64,000 bases of DNA from Pseudomonas sp. Irchel s3h14 (GCF_900187425.1 NZ_FYDJ01000005.1:62001-126000); one strand, 5' to 3'; shown: positions 9,457-18,367, counted from the stretch's first letter. The notes: generated by a model from the sequence alone, not told the origin. Translations and numbers: made by a program.

Positions 9457-10410
9457 CTACTTGGTGACCAGCTCTACCGGAGTTTCGATCACGCCATTGG
9501 TGCCGCTGTCGACTTTCTCACCCTTGATGATCTTCAGCGCAGTCTCGATGCCAAACACGGCTTGCCTGGCTGCAAACTGGTCAGCGGTGGCCAGAACGCG
9601 ACCATCCTTGAGCATTGGCTTGATGGCGTTGATGTTGTCGTAACCGACCACTTGCACCTTGCCGGCCTTGCCCGCTGCACGCACGGCGGATACTGCGCCG
9701 ACGGCCATGCTGTCGTTGCCGGCCAGCAGGGCTTTGACTTGCGGGTATTCGCTGAGGATCGAGGCAGCAACCTTGTTGCCTTTGTCGATTTCCCAGTCAC
9801 CGGACTGCAAAGAGACGACCTTGATCTGCGCCGCTTCCATTGCATCCTTGAAGCCTGCGGTTCTTTGCTGTGCGTTGGTGGTGGTTGAAACGCCTTCGAT
9901 GATGCCGACTTCGTCTCCGGCCTTCAGTTGCTTGGCCAGGTACTCGCCCACCAGACGCGCACCTTTGCGGTTATCCGGGCCTACGAACGGTACGGTGATG
10001 TTTTTGCTTTTGACCACAGCCGGGTCCAGCTGGTTGTCGATGTTGATCACGGTGATACCGGCATCGATGGCTTTCTTGATCACAGGAACCATGGCCTTGG
10101 AGTCAGCCGGCGCGATGACCAGCGCATTGACCTTGGCCAGAATCATTTGCTCGACGATGCGTGTCTGGCCAGCCGTGTCGGTTTCGTCTTTGATGCCGTT
10201 GGAGATCAGCTCGAAATCGCCGGAGTGATCTTTCTGATAGGCCTTGGCGCCGTCTTCCATGGTCAGGAAGAATTCATTGGCCAGGGATTTCATGACCAGC
10301 GCGACTTTGGGTTTTTCAGTCTCGGCGAAGGCCGAAGAGACGGGTAACGCGACGGATGCGGCAGCCAGCATAGCGACAGCGAGAAGACGTCCAGCGAATG
10401 GCAGCTTCAT
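9457..10410 (-). CDS. rbsB: Periplasmic ribose-binding protein
   Basis: A 317-residue substrate-binding protein, first gene of the operon. The signal peptide runs MKLPFAGRLLAVAMLAAASV and cuts near SAFAE. The mature protein starts TEKPKVALVMKSLANEFF, typical of the peripla_BP_4 sugar-binding fold, with ribose-contact regions such as GNDSMAVGAV and GYDNINAIKPML. It delivers ribose to RbsA/RbsC. Exact sugar specificity is inferred from the operon. Confidence 0.94.
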   Translation of the reverse strand: MKLPFAGRLLAVAMLAAASVALPVSSAFAETEKPKVALVMKSLANEFFLTMEDGAKAYQKDHSGDFELISNGIKDETDTAGQTRIVEQMILAKVNALVIAPADSKAMVPVIKKAIDAGITVINIDNQLDPAVVKSKNITVPFVGPDNRKGARLVGEYLAKQLKAGDEVGIIEGVSTTTNAQQRTAGFKDAMEAAQIKVVSLQSGDWEIDKGNKVAASILSEYPQVKALLAGNDSMAVGAVSAVRAAGKAGKVQVVGYDNINAIKPMLKDGRVLATADQFAARQAVFGIETALKIIKGEKVDSGTNGVIETPVELVTK

Positions 10411-10501
10411 GGGTTCACTCCGATCTTATGATTATTGTGAGCAACGCTTGCGCTGGCGTAGGCTTCATTGCACTCGCTGATGGAAACCACCGGGAGCACC
10501 G

Positions 10502-10515
10502 CGCAAACGTTTGCG
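10502..10515. promoter_or_regulatory. Probable RbsR operator
   Basis: CGCAAACGTTTGCG is a perfect 14-bp palindrome with the central CG typical of LacI-family operators. It lies 91 bases upstream of the rbsB start. A weaker related sequence, GCAACGCTTGC, occurs at 10441-10451, closer to the gene. RbsR binding is inferred. Confidence 0.7.
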
Positions 10516-10605
10516 GAGACCGAACTATGCGAACCCTGCCGACATTTGTCAACGAGCAGAAACGACCATTTATTTGAACTGGCTGGCAAAAGCCGGGCAT
10601 TCACG

Positions 10606-11067
10606 TCATGCCGTGGTGTTGACCACCGTTCCGGTGCTGGAACCCTTGGCCAGTTCCTTGACCAGGGCCGCGGACACTTCCAGCAACGCACCATTGGTGT
10701 CGGCAATCTGCCCTTGAATTGCCATGACCACCGTGGCCTTGGCTTCCGGTGTCGGATAAGACGCCGCCTGAGCTGCGGCCAATTGTTGCTGTTGCTCGCG
10801 CAGTTGCTGTTGTAGCTCTTGCATGCGTTTGAGCAGGACTTTTACCGCCACACTCTGGTTGCTCTCGTCTGGGGTTTCGGTCTGCGCGCCCGCGCTTTTA
10901 TCCAATCCCAAAGGGCCAGTCTTGACTTGGTTGCCGTCGCCTTCTTTCGTGCCCAGGGTCTTATCGGCAGCCTCTGCGGTGGCGTCGTTCAACGCTTGGA
11001 TCGTAGCGGCGGACTTACCACCAATGGTGACGCCTGCGGCGTTTGGGATGCCAATGGATAACGACAT
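10606..11067 (-). CDS. Gln-rich coiled-coil protein of unknown function
   Basis: A 153-residue soluble protein. Residues about 75-100 (KVLLKRMQELQQQLREQQQQ) form a predicted coiled coil rich in Gln, followed by an Ala/Glu helix with NGALLEVSAALVKEL. No signal peptide. The overall pattern resembles FlxA-like small proteins, but I cannot confirm this. The start ATG 11067 has CTCAGGAGTTCAC upstream. It is divergent from ansB and separated from rbs by the operator region, so it is probably a single-gene unit. Confidence 0.65.
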   Translation of the reverse strand: MSLSIGIPNAAGVTIGGKSAATIQALNDATAEAADKTLGTKEGDGNQVKTGPLGLDKSAGAQTETPDESNQSVAVKVLLKRMQELQQQLREQQQQLAAAQAASYPTPEAKATVVMAIQGQIADTNGALLEVSAALVKELAKGSSTGTVVNTTA

Positions 11068-11180
11068 GTGAACTCCTGAGTAGAAAGATCCTTTAAAGGG
11101 ACATCGACCGAAGCGCGGGTTTCTTTAGCACTGATTCGCAATCTCGCAAGGCGATTTGTTCTACAGAGGTCGTAGTACTT

Positions 11181-11225
11181 TTCGGAGAGCCGAACACAAA
11201 CGCTCAACGCGTTCGGAAACCCGGA
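11181..11225. promoter_or_regulatory. Two AauR-like binding sites upstream of ansB
   Basis: TTCGGAGAGCCGAA at 11181-11194 matches exactly the inverted repeat TTCGG-N4-CCGAA that I recall for the acidic-amino-acid response regulator AauR in pseudomonads. A second copy, TTCGGAAACCCGGA (11212-11225), differs at one base. Both lie about 90-130 bases upstream of a sigma-54-like promoter, the usual distance for an activator. Confidence 0.7.
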
Positions 11226-11311
11226 CAACAGACTGTGTAACCATTCTGACCATTCAAATAAATACTGATATAAATCATCAAGTTAAAAGTTTTTCTCATT
11301 CAAAGTACGAC

Positions 11312-11326
11312 TGGTACAGATCCTGC
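11312..11326 (+). promoter_or_regulatory. Candidate sigma-54 promoter of ansB
   Basis: TGGTACAGATCCTGC has the GG-N10-GC spacing of -24/-12 promoters, with two departures from consensus. It lies 90 bases before the ansB start and downstream of two AauR-like sites. The rest of 11068-11416 shows no gene. Confidence 0.55.
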
Positions 11327-11377
11327 TCATCTCATTCACCCCAAGCGTTCAGATCCGCCTGGGGCGCATCTAGATGA

Positions 11378-12505
<1,128 letters not shown>

Positions 12506-12514
12506 TTCGCCCTC

Positions 12515-12536
12515 GCCCGACCGGTTCCGGTCGGGC
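12515..12536 (+). terminator. Hairpin after ansB
   Basis: GCCCGACCGG/CCGGTCGGGC is a perfect 10-bp stem starting 9 bases after the stop codon. It lacks a good T-run, so termination efficiency is uncertain. Confidence 0.6.
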
Positions 12537-12667
12537 ACTGCTTTCACCACTCGCCAACCCAGGCGAGTGGCTCACACCCCCTTCCGATATTTCGATAAAA
12601 AATTTCCCTTCGTCCTACACCAAACGGAAAAAATTGCTGTCAGAGGATTTTCTTGAATTTTAAGCAG

Positions 12668-12708
12668 TTGCGAAATTGCTTACAGTTAAATACTGTATGC
12701 ACGTACAG
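12668..12708 (+). promoter_or_regulatory. Promoter with LexA (SOS) box for DUF1654-endA
   Basis: CTGTATGCACGTACAG at 12693-12708 is CTG-N10-CAG with near-perfect dyad symmetry, the gammaproteobacterial LexA consensus. It overlaps a plausible -10 (TACTGT, 12691-12696) placed 17 bases after a -35-like TTGCGA (12668-12673). LexA bound here would block the promoter. Confidence 0.8.
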
Positions 12709-12726
12709 CTTAATAAGGATAATTCC

Positions 12727-12966
12727 GTGGCCACCACCTCTGCCTCTCCTGACTCCTATGAACGCATGGGTATGCGCGTTCAAAAAATCATCAACTCCCC
12801 CACCGCCCAAAAAGCCAAAGCAGCCTTGATCTTCCGTCTACCGGACGAACCCGTGGATGAGTGGGAACAATTACTCGAAGAAATCGACGAGAACGACAAC
12901 GTCACCCTCGCCTATCGCGACGATGGCGGCGTGCAGATTTTTTGGGTTGTACCGAAGGAAGATTGA
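12727..12966 (+). CDS. DUF1654 family protein
   Basis: A 79-residue soluble acidic protein of a pseudomonad family (DUF1654) without known function. It begins ATTSASPDSYERMGMRVQ after the start and ends VQIFWVVPKED. I chose the GTG at 12727 because AAGGAT lies 7 bases upstream; the in-frame ATG at 12676 lies inside the promoter, upstream of the LexA box, and would be translated from untranscribed DNA. The gene is followed 4 bases later by endonuclease I, so the two are one operon under apparent SOS control. A role in regulating or assisting the nuclease is inference only. Confidence 0.82.
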   Translation: MATTSASPDSYERMGMRVQKIINSPTAQKAKAALIFRLPDEPVDEWEQLLEEIDENDNVTLAYRDDGGVQIFWVVPKED

Positions 12967-12970
12967 GTCA

Positions 12971-13660
12971 ATGAGTGTCCGCTGGTTTGCTTTGCTGTTT
13001 TTGTTCATCACCCTCGGCGTCCAGGCTGGCGCCCCACGCACCTTCAACGAAGCCAAGAAAGTTGCCTGGAAGCTCTATGCACCGCAATCCACAGAGTTCT
13101 ATTGCGGGTGCAAATACACCGGCAACAAGGTCAACCTCGCAGCCTGCGGTTATGTGCCGCGCAAAAACGCCAAGCGCGCTTCCCGCATCGAGTGGGAGCA
13201 CATTGTTCCGGCCTGGCAGATCGGCCATCAGCGTCAGTGCTGGCAAGAAGGTGGGCGCAAGAACTGCACGCGTTACGATCCGGCCTACCAGAAGGCCGAA
13301 GCCGACCTGCACAACCTGGTGCCGAGCATTGGCGAAGTGAATGGCGATCGCAGCAACTTCAGTTTCGGCTGGTTGCCGGTGCAGTCGGGCCAATATGGCT
13401 CGTGCCTGACCCAGGTCGATTTCAAGGCGAAGAAGGTCATGCCCCGCCCGTCCATACGCGGCATGATCGCCCGAACGTATTTCTACATGAGCAAGCAGTA
13501 CGGTCTGCGCCTGTCGAAACAGGATCGACAGCTCTACGAAGCCTGGAACAAAACCTATCCGGTAGAGGCCTGGGAACGCCAGCGCAACCAAAGCGTGGCG
13601 TGCGTCATGGGCCGCGGCAACGAGTTTGTCGGCCCGGTCGACATGAAAACCTGCGGCTAA
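12971..13660 (+). CDS. endA: Endonuclease I, secreted
   Basis: A 229-residue EndA/Dns-type nuclease that cleaves double-stranded DNA. The signal peptide ends GVQA about residue 19. The beta-beta-alpha-metal active site is seen in RIEWEHIVPAWQIG with the catalytic His, followed by DLHNLVPSIGEVNGDRSNF, which supplies the metal-binding Asn. Several cysteines suggest disulfides in the periplasm. It starts 4 bases after the DUF1654 stop, sharing the LexA-type promoter, which is unusual for a periplasmic nuclease. Length is normal. Confidence 0.94.
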   Translation: MSVRWFALLFLFITLGVQAGAPRTFNEAKKVAWKLYAPQSTEFYCGCKYTGNKVNLAACGYVPRKNAKRASRIEWEHIVPAWQIGHQRQCWQEGGRKNCTRYDPAYQKAEADLHNLVPSIGEVNGDRSNFSFGWLPVQSGQYGSCLTQVDFKAKKVMPRPSIRGMIARTYFYMSKQYGLRLSKQDRQLYEAWNKTYPVEAWERQRNQSVACVMGRGNEFVGPVDMKTCG

Positions 13661-13675
13661 GCGCTCGCTGAAAAC

Positions 13676-13710
13676 ACAAAGGCCTCGGGTTTAACACCCG
13701 AGGCCTTTGT
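13676..13710 (+). terminator. Bidirectional terminator after endA
   Basis: A perfect 15-bp stem, ACAAAGGCCTCGGGT with ACCCGAGGCCTTTGT, surrounds a TTAAC loop. It lies between convergent endA and the siderophore-interacting protein gene and can serve both. Confidence 0.85.
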
Positions 13711-13716
13711 TCGTTT

Positions 13717-14625
13717 CTAACCGTCCACTTTGTTGTAGCGCCAATAGCCCATCAGGTTGAGTGACTCCTTGGCAATGCCGCATTCCTTGATCAAGTATTT
13801 GCGCAGACTCATCACTGCAACCGTCTCCCCGGCGATCCAGCCGTAGAAGCCATCACGGGCAGAGTCGGACGTTTCCCAGAGCATGTCTTCGTCGACATCG
13901 ACTTCCGCCAGTTCCACCGCTTCGAATGCTTTAGCAAATGACGGCAGAGTGGCCCGACAGACTGCGTCGACCATCAGCGAACCCGCGCCAGTCGCGGCGG
14001 CGTGATCTCGAATCAGCCACTCCACCAAAAGCCCGGGCCAGTCAGGAACCGGCAACGCATCGCCCAGGCTGTCTACTTCAAAAAACGCCTGGGTTTTCGG
14101 TGGCACGGCAAGCGCTGCCAGCTCATCCAGAATGCCGAGCGCCGCGGGCAAGGCCGTGGCATCGGCGACCAGTAACAGATGCTTGAGCTGTTGAGGCGGC
14201 TTCCATTCGAAACCGCCCGCGTCTTGCGCCGAAAACTGGCGATCAGGTGCGACGATCTGGATCGGCTCACCCGCCGCTGCATGAATTGCCCAACGGGATG
14301 CGGGGCCGGTTTCGCCGTGTAACACGAAGTCGATGTCCACTTCGCCCTGGTCAGCACGCAAATGCCGGATGGTGTAAGTGCGCATCGCCGGGCGCTGGGC
14401 AACCGGCATAGAGCGGTAACGTGCGTACCAGCCATCGCCATGAGAGAGCCTGGCAGACGAACCGTCCACAGCCGGAAAGAACAGCTTCACGCGCTGGTCC
14501 GGTGCCCAGGTCGCCATTTCGGTAACCATCGGACCGGCCAGAGTGACGCGCATCAAATGAGGACTCAGCGCCTTTTTGCGCCGCAGGACTGCGTCGAATA
14601 TTTTGTAAGGGGTGGCGGAGGCCAT
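13717..14625 (-). CDS. Siderophore-interacting protein (FAD-dependent ferric-siderophore reductase)
   Basis: A 302-residue SIP-family flavoprotein that reduces siderophore-bound Fe(III) in the cytoplasm to free the iron. The N-terminal FAD-binding barrel contains MRTYTIR, the flavin-binding motif, and GPASRWAIHA; the C-terminal half has FYGWIAGET and the family ending GYWRYNKVDG. It appears monocistronic, ending at the shared terminator. I see no clear Fur box in the 100 bases upstream, though iron control is usual for the family. Confidence 0.9.
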   Translation of the reverse strand: MASATPYKIFDAVLRRKKALSPHLMRVTLAGPMVTEMATWAPDQRVKLFFPAVDGSSARLSHGDGWYARYRSMPVAQRPAMRTYTIRHLRADQGEVDIDFVLHGETGPASRWAIHAAAGEPIQIVAPDRQFSAQDAGGFEWKPPQQLKHLLLVADATALPAALGILDELAALAVPPKTQAFFEVDSLGDALPVPDWPGLLVEWLIRDHAAATGAGSLMVDAVCRATLPSFAKAFEAVELAEVDVDEDMLWETSDSARDGFYGWIAGETVAVMSLRKYLIKECGIAKESLNLMGYWRYNKVDG

Positions 14626-14727
14626 GGGGCGGAACTCCTACTGGGAATCAACAGTGACTACGTCTAGAAACGAGTCAATGTGGATCCCCTTTAAGGCGTT
14701 CCGTCGAAATCCCCCTGGAAAAGACTG

Positions 14728-15093
14728 TTATCGGGTCACGGGATGGTCCACAACCAGCAATTCGATGTTCTGTTTCTTCGCCCGGGTGAGCGCCGCGCGC
14801 ACTTCTGTCTGTTTGGCCTCGGCCTCGGCTTTCGAACTGAATGGCCCGAGCAGAATCCGGGTCTTGCCATTTTCCTTGACGATATTGGAAACGAAACTGT
14901 GCTCAATCAGCCAGCCGCTCAAATCGCTGACCGCCTGAGGTGTTTCGCCTCGAACTTCGAGATCCCATTGTGGCGCGGATACCACCGAAGGTGCAGCCGC
15001 AGCTGCCGATTGCGGCTTTTGCGCCTCAACACTCTTGCCCTCACCGCATCCCGCCAGCGCCAATACCGCAATTACCAAGACCATTTTGCGCAC
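14728..15093 (-). CDS. SPOR-like lipoprotein
   Basis: A 121-residue protein with lipobox LAGC (Cys at residue 16), an Ala-rich linker, and a C-terminal region of about 75 residues resembling a SPOR fold: an N-terminal strand WDLEVRGE, a helix with AVSDLSGWL, and KTRILLGPFSSKAEAEA, the most typical part. SPOR domains bind denuded peptidoglycan at division sites. Detailed function unknown. The gene is isolated between the SIP gene and divergent rsmE. Confidence 0.75.
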   Translation of the reverse strand: MRKMVLVIAVLALAGCGEGKSVEAQKPQSAAAAAPSVVSAPQWDLEVRGETPQAVSDLSGWLIEHSFVSNIVKENGKTRILLGPFSSKAEAEAKQTEVRAALTRAKKQNIELLVVDHPVTR

Positions 15094-15343
15094 AACGCTT
15101 CCCTCAGAATGCTTAAAGCGGCGATTTTAGCATCCATGAATACTTCCCGAGTGCCGCAAAATGGGCTCAAAACAACGAGAATGATGGTTGCGGCCTCTGT
15201 ATAGTTACGCCTTGGGAATTAATGCAGCATCTGCGCGTCAGAAAGAGGCACCCAAACCGTGAGACTTCGCACTAATCTATACATACCACCGACCTCTGCA
15301 CTGTCCGAATCAGGTGCCCTACAAAGCAATCAAGGAGAAGACC

Positions 15344-15538
15344 ATGCTGATACTCACCCGCAAAGTCGGTGAAAGCATAAATATTGGTGATGACATTACG
15401 ATCACCATTCTGGGCGTTAGCGGCCAGCAAGTCAGAATTGGCATCAATGCCCCGAAAGACGTTGCGGTTCATCGCGAAGAAATCTATCAACGCATTCAGG
15501 CTGGCCTCACCGCTCCAGACAAACCGCAGACTCCCTGA
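15344..15538 (+). CDS. rsmE: RNA-binding translational regulator RsmE (CsrA family)
   Basis: A 64-residue CsrA/RsmA-type dimeric RNA-binding protein that represses translation by binding GGA motifs near ribosome sites, in the Gac/Rsm cascade. The sequence [18 protein letters not shown] and the ending GLTAPDK match RsmE of P. protegens/fluorescens rather than RsmA. The key Arg in [11 protein letters not shown] is present. AAGGAGAAGACC precedes ATG 15344; an upstream in-frame ATG at 15314 is rejected. Monocistronic. Confidence 0.94.
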   Translation: MLILTRKVGESINIGDDITITILGVSGQQVRIGINAPKDVAVHREEIYQRIQAGLTAPDKPQTP

Positions 15539-15554
15539 ATCCTGTTGCAGTCAG

Positions 15555-15590
15555 TAGCCAGCCCGTTCGTTACAGCGCAATGGCTGGCTA
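15555..15590 (+). terminator. Possible terminator of rsmE
   Basis: TAGCCAGCC (15555-15563) pairs with GGCTGGCTA (15582-15590), a 9-bp stem with an 18-base loop 16 bases after the rsmE stop. The loop is long and the T-run absent, so this is weak. Confidence 0.35.
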
Positions 15591-15717
15591 AAGATTCATG
15601 CTCGGCATTTTGCTGAGCTCTCGCCTCCTCCCCCATTACGTGAAGCCGATGCTACCGGCTTCGGCCACGCCGTGGCTGTCAGATTATTCGCTTTAACCCC
15701 GACGAATCACGCCATTA

Positions 15718-16173
15718 TTAGCCGAAGGTCACACCGCGTGCCATGCCGGTGGCCGCAATCACCATCAACATCAACAACAGCGCTTCGATATGGCTGATGC
15801 GTGCAAACAGCCTGGCTCGGCCCTGGTCAATCGAAGCGCCCCTGCCCAAGGCGATCCGCCACTTGATCAAGGTGATCATGGGTGTCACTTCAAGCAGCAG
15901 AATGATCACGAACAGCGTCATCTTCAGATGGAACAACGGCTGATGAAGGTAATAGTCGGTGCCTTTTTCGTACCCACCGAAGGCCCGCATCAAACCTGTG
16001 ATCAGCAAAACTCCCGCACAGATGCCCCATACGTTATCGGCAACCAGCACGCTGCGAACCTGCGCCGTACCGACGGCCAGGCGGCTTAACGCCGTCCCTC
16101 GGGTGAGCACCGCCCAGAGGCCCAAAGCAACAGCCAAGAGGTGGATCGCCGCAAGAAACCAGTGAAACAGCAT
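15718..16173 (-). CDS. DUF2214 family inner-membrane protein
   Basis: A 151-residue protein with four hydrophobic segments: the N-terminal FHWFLAAIHLLAVALGLWA, about 45-62, about 85-103 (MTLFVIILLLEVTPMI) and about 128-146. The layout fits the DUF2214 membrane family, whose function is unknown. A conserved His (LAAIHLLA) and charged loop residues are seen. Start ATG 16173 is preceded by GGAGCATCCC. Monocistronic by position. Confidence 0.8.
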   Translation of the reverse strand: MLFHWFLAAIHLLAVALGLWAVLTRGTALSRLAVGTAQVRSVLVADNVWGICAGVLLITGLMRAFGGYEKGTDYYLHQPLFHLKMTLFVIILLLEVTPMITLIKWRIALGRGASIDQGRARLFARISHIEALLLMLMVIAATGMARGVTFG

Positions 16174-16345
16174 AGGGATGCTCCTGAGAGGGATAAGGAA
16201 ATGGGCTTGTCAGTAGTAGTCCAAAATCTGCAAATCTGCCTGCAGGCCGTGACATGACTGGCGAACAGCCAGCTATCTCCCTATCATGCCGCCCACTGGC
16301 CCTTGCGTAAGGAGCCAGAGGATAAACATTCAAAAGGGAATAGAC

Positions 16346-16558
16346 GTGAAAGAGTTCGTAATTGGTGTAAACAACATAGTTCTGTACGTCGCACTGGCCG
16401 TTATCTGGATCGCCGCAGTGGTCATGATCTTCGTTCAGGGCTTCTGGTCCGGGGCAGGCGTTTTCATTACCGGCACCCTGACGTGGTGCATTATCTCCGG
16501 CTTCTGGTTTGTACAGTCGGCGACTTATGAAGAACTGAAGAAGTTGAACGCCAAGTAA
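16346..16558 (+). CDS. Small membrane protein, about 70 residues
   Basis: Starts most likely with GTG at 16346 (KEFVIGVNNIVLYVAL), with AAAGGGAATAGAC just upstream. Two hydrophobic stretches, about residues 10-28 and 33-52, are followed by a charged tail YEELKKLNAK. This resembles small inner-membrane proteins found next to metabolic genes in pseudomonads, but no function can be assigned. A start at 16286 would give 90 residues but has no ribosome site. Confidence 0.6.
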   Translation: MKEFVIGVNNIVLYVALAVIWIAAVVMIFVQGFWSGAGVFITGTLTWCIISGFWFVQSATYEELKKLNAK

Positions 16559-16650
16559 GATTGGTTTTAGTTGGTTGGACCTACCACGCAGGTCCGACGT
16601 TGTTGAGATGAACCACGCCAGTAGTGATTCGTGCTCTTCATGCAACATTT

Positions 16651-16677
16651 GTAACGAGGGGGCAATCCCCTCGTTAC
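16651..16677. repeat. Perfect inverted repeat at the end of a DUF6124 fragment
   Basis: GTAACGAGGGG (16651-16661) and CCCCTCGTTAC (16667-16677) are exact reverse complements around GCAAT. The premature stop of the DUF6124 fragment lies inside it. It may be a terminator without a clear T-run, or the scar of a rearrangement. Confidence 0.6.
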
Positions 16678-16850
16678 AGTGCCGTCTTGCGCTGCGGGCC
16701 TTCCATTAGGCCGGCGATATCACAGGCCATAACGCTGGCCGACGCCAACGATTCGCAGGCAATGACGAGCAACGTTTCGTCATCCACCGCTGGGTCGATG
16801 ATGAAATTGGCGCCGGGCTTTCGGGGCGGTATCGACGGCAGAATGGCCGC
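16674..16850 (-). pseudogene. DUF6124 family gene fragment
   Basis: On the minus strand a 58-codon open stretch reads PRKPGANFIIDPAVDDETLL and CESLASASVMACDIAGLMEG, then stops after QRKTAL. This matches the central part of DUF6124 proteins, small pseudomonad proteins of about 120 residues whose C-terminal helix normally continues past this point. No start codon lies in frame (a TGA is at the upstream end), and both the N-terminal and C-terminal parts are missing. It is therefore a remnant. Family assignment is from memory of the pattern. Confidence 0.7.
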
Positions 16851-16868
16851 TCACCAAGGACGGAAGAC

Positions 16869-17028
16869 ATGAATCGATCAACTCCCACACTGGTCCTGCT
16901 TCCTGGAATGGATGGAACAGGTGAATTGTTCGCAGGAAATCGAAGCACCGCACTGCCTGCTTCAGGTTGCGCCTGAAGAGGCGGCCGGACACATCCGGGA
17001 GTTTTTGAAAACGCTGGAAGGTATTTGA
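16869..17028 (+). pseudogene. Alpha/beta-hydrolase gene with a large internal deletion
   Basis: ATG 16869 starts MNRSTPTLVLLPGMDGTGEL, a clear hydrolase N-terminus with the oxyanion-hole region, then soon reaches a stop in that frame. A shifted frame in the same stretch reads EIEAPHCLLQVAPEEAAGHI followed by REFLKTLEGI and a stop at 17026-17028, the typical C-terminus with the catalytic His in APHCLL. About 200 internal codons, including the GxSxG nucleophile, are missing. The gene is dead. It is divergent from the adjacent DUF6124 fragment. Confidence 0.75.
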
Positions 17029-17202
17029 GGTACTCGGTGTTAAAGGCGACCAAACCCATTCCCCCTACCTTGCTTGGCAGCAAGCCCCGAGCAACATAAT
17101 GTTACATCCCGTCTAGACTCCAACCACAAGTGCCGAAGGTCCCTGGAAGCACTTGCCCCAACAGCAAGTCATTCCCATCAACCGACCTGAGTACACAAGA
17201 TC

Positions 17203-17955
17203 ATGTGTAAATCATGTGATTCAAACCCTGTTCAAAACGCGAGTGGTCGCCGTAGATTTCTTCAGTTTGCCGGACTAGGAGCAGGCGCTCTGCTACTTGC
17301 CGGTGCACTGCCCGACACATCCGCTCAGGCTGCCGAGAAAACCGCTGCTCCGCCAAAACCACAAAACTCCATCAGTCCTGACATGGCACTTCAAAGGCTT
17401 ATGGAGGGAAATGAACGGTATGTTTCCGGCAACTCCAAGACACATGACTTCAAGTCCGAGCGGGAAGCCCTGGTCTCAGGCCAGAACCCGTTCGTGTCGG
17501 TACTCGGTTGCTCTGACTCCCGTATCGCCCCCGAGTATGCTTTTGACACTGCACGAGGCGATCTTTTCGCCATACGCGTCGCGGGCAATTTCGTTACCGA
17601 TGAGGGTTTGGCAAGCCTTGAATACGCTGTCGCGGTGCTCGGCGCACCACTGATCCTCGTACTGGGGCATGAGAGCTGCGGCGCCATCAGTGCAGGTATA
17701 AAGGCAGTAAAAGACCACACTGTTTTCCCTGGTCACATCCCGAAATTGACTGACGCACTTAAACCTTCCATCGAGAAAGTGCTCAATCAACCCGGAAGCC
17801 TTATCGACAACGCTACAGCGCAGAATGTCAAAGACTCGGTTAACCGCCTTAAAAATGCCTCACCACTGCTGACAGATGCGCTCAGCAAGGGCACGTTGAA
17901 GATAGTGGGAGGCGTCTATCGCCTCGCCAGCGGCAAAGTAGACTTGATTGCCTGA
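17203..17955 (+). CDS. Tat-exported beta-carbonic anhydrase
   Basis: A 250-residue carbonic anhydrase (CO2 to bicarbonate). The N-terminus has a twin-arginine signal, GRRRFLQFAGLGAGALLLAG, with cleavage near AQAAE, so the folded metalloenzyme should be moved to the periplasm. Zinc ligands are in the beta-class motifs VLGCSDSR and LGHESCGA; the Asp/Arg dyad is also in CSDSR. Length without the signal is about 205 residues, normal for the class. It stands alone between degraded DNA and small orphan genes. Location is predicted from the signal only. Confidence 0.92.
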   Translation: MCKSCDSNPVQNASGRRRFLQFAGLGAGALLLAGALPDTSAQAAEKTAAPPKPQNSISPDMALQRLMEGNERYVSGNSKTHDFKSEREALVSGQNPFVSVLGCSDSRIAPEYAFDTARGDLFAIRVAGNFVTDEGLASLEYAVAVLGAPLILVLGHESCGAISAGIKAVKDHTVFPGHIPKLTDALKPSIEKVLNQPGSLIDNATAQNVKDSVNRLKNASPLLTDALSKGTLKIVGGVYRLASGKVDLIA

Positions 17956-18021
17956 TTCAGTAGCGCGGCATCAATGCAGAGATCCAGATGTGAAGAGCCC
18001 AGCGCGATGGCTGGGCTCTGG

Positions 18022-18216
18022 TTATTTTCTGTTTTCCATCATCTTGTCGGCGAGAGCTTTGGCCCTTTCAATCAACAGGTTCTGCCTGTCTTCATGAGTA
18101 GCCCCTCCGACAACCGGTGCCGTCAGATTGCTTTCCGCAATCAACGCAGCACAGAAGTATTGATCCCAAACAGTTCTGTCCTCAGATACCTGCTTGTTCA
18201 TTTGGTCGGCGATCAT
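18022..18216 (-). CDS. Small hypothetical protein, 64 residues
   Basis: Reads MIADQMNKQVSEDRTVWDQY and ends ALADKMMENRK; soluble, helical, with no signal peptide. AAAGGAGCCGCAT directly before ATG 18216 sets the start; an extension to 18243 is unlikely. I do not recognise a characterised family, though similar small proteins occur on mobile or prophage DNA in pseudomonads, which would fit this accessory region. Confidence 0.6.
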   Translation of the reverse strand: MIADQMNKQVSEDRTVWDQYFCAALIAESNLTAPVVGGATHEDRQNLLIERAKALADKMMENRK

Positions 18217-18367
18217 ATGCGGCTCCTTTTGATGAGGTAGCACCGCTATCTTACGCCTGAATCACTGGCTCCCGTGCCGCTGAAGCTAATCGGCAAACCG
18301 GGTGATCATTGACCGACCCGAGGAGAGCCTGTCACCGCCGTTTCTCGCTAGCCGATGGCCAGCGCAC

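Noticed and set aside
14626..14727. Fur box ahead of the siderophore-interacting protein gene
   Set aside because: No AT-rich 19-bp dyad matching the consensus is present in the short upstream region.
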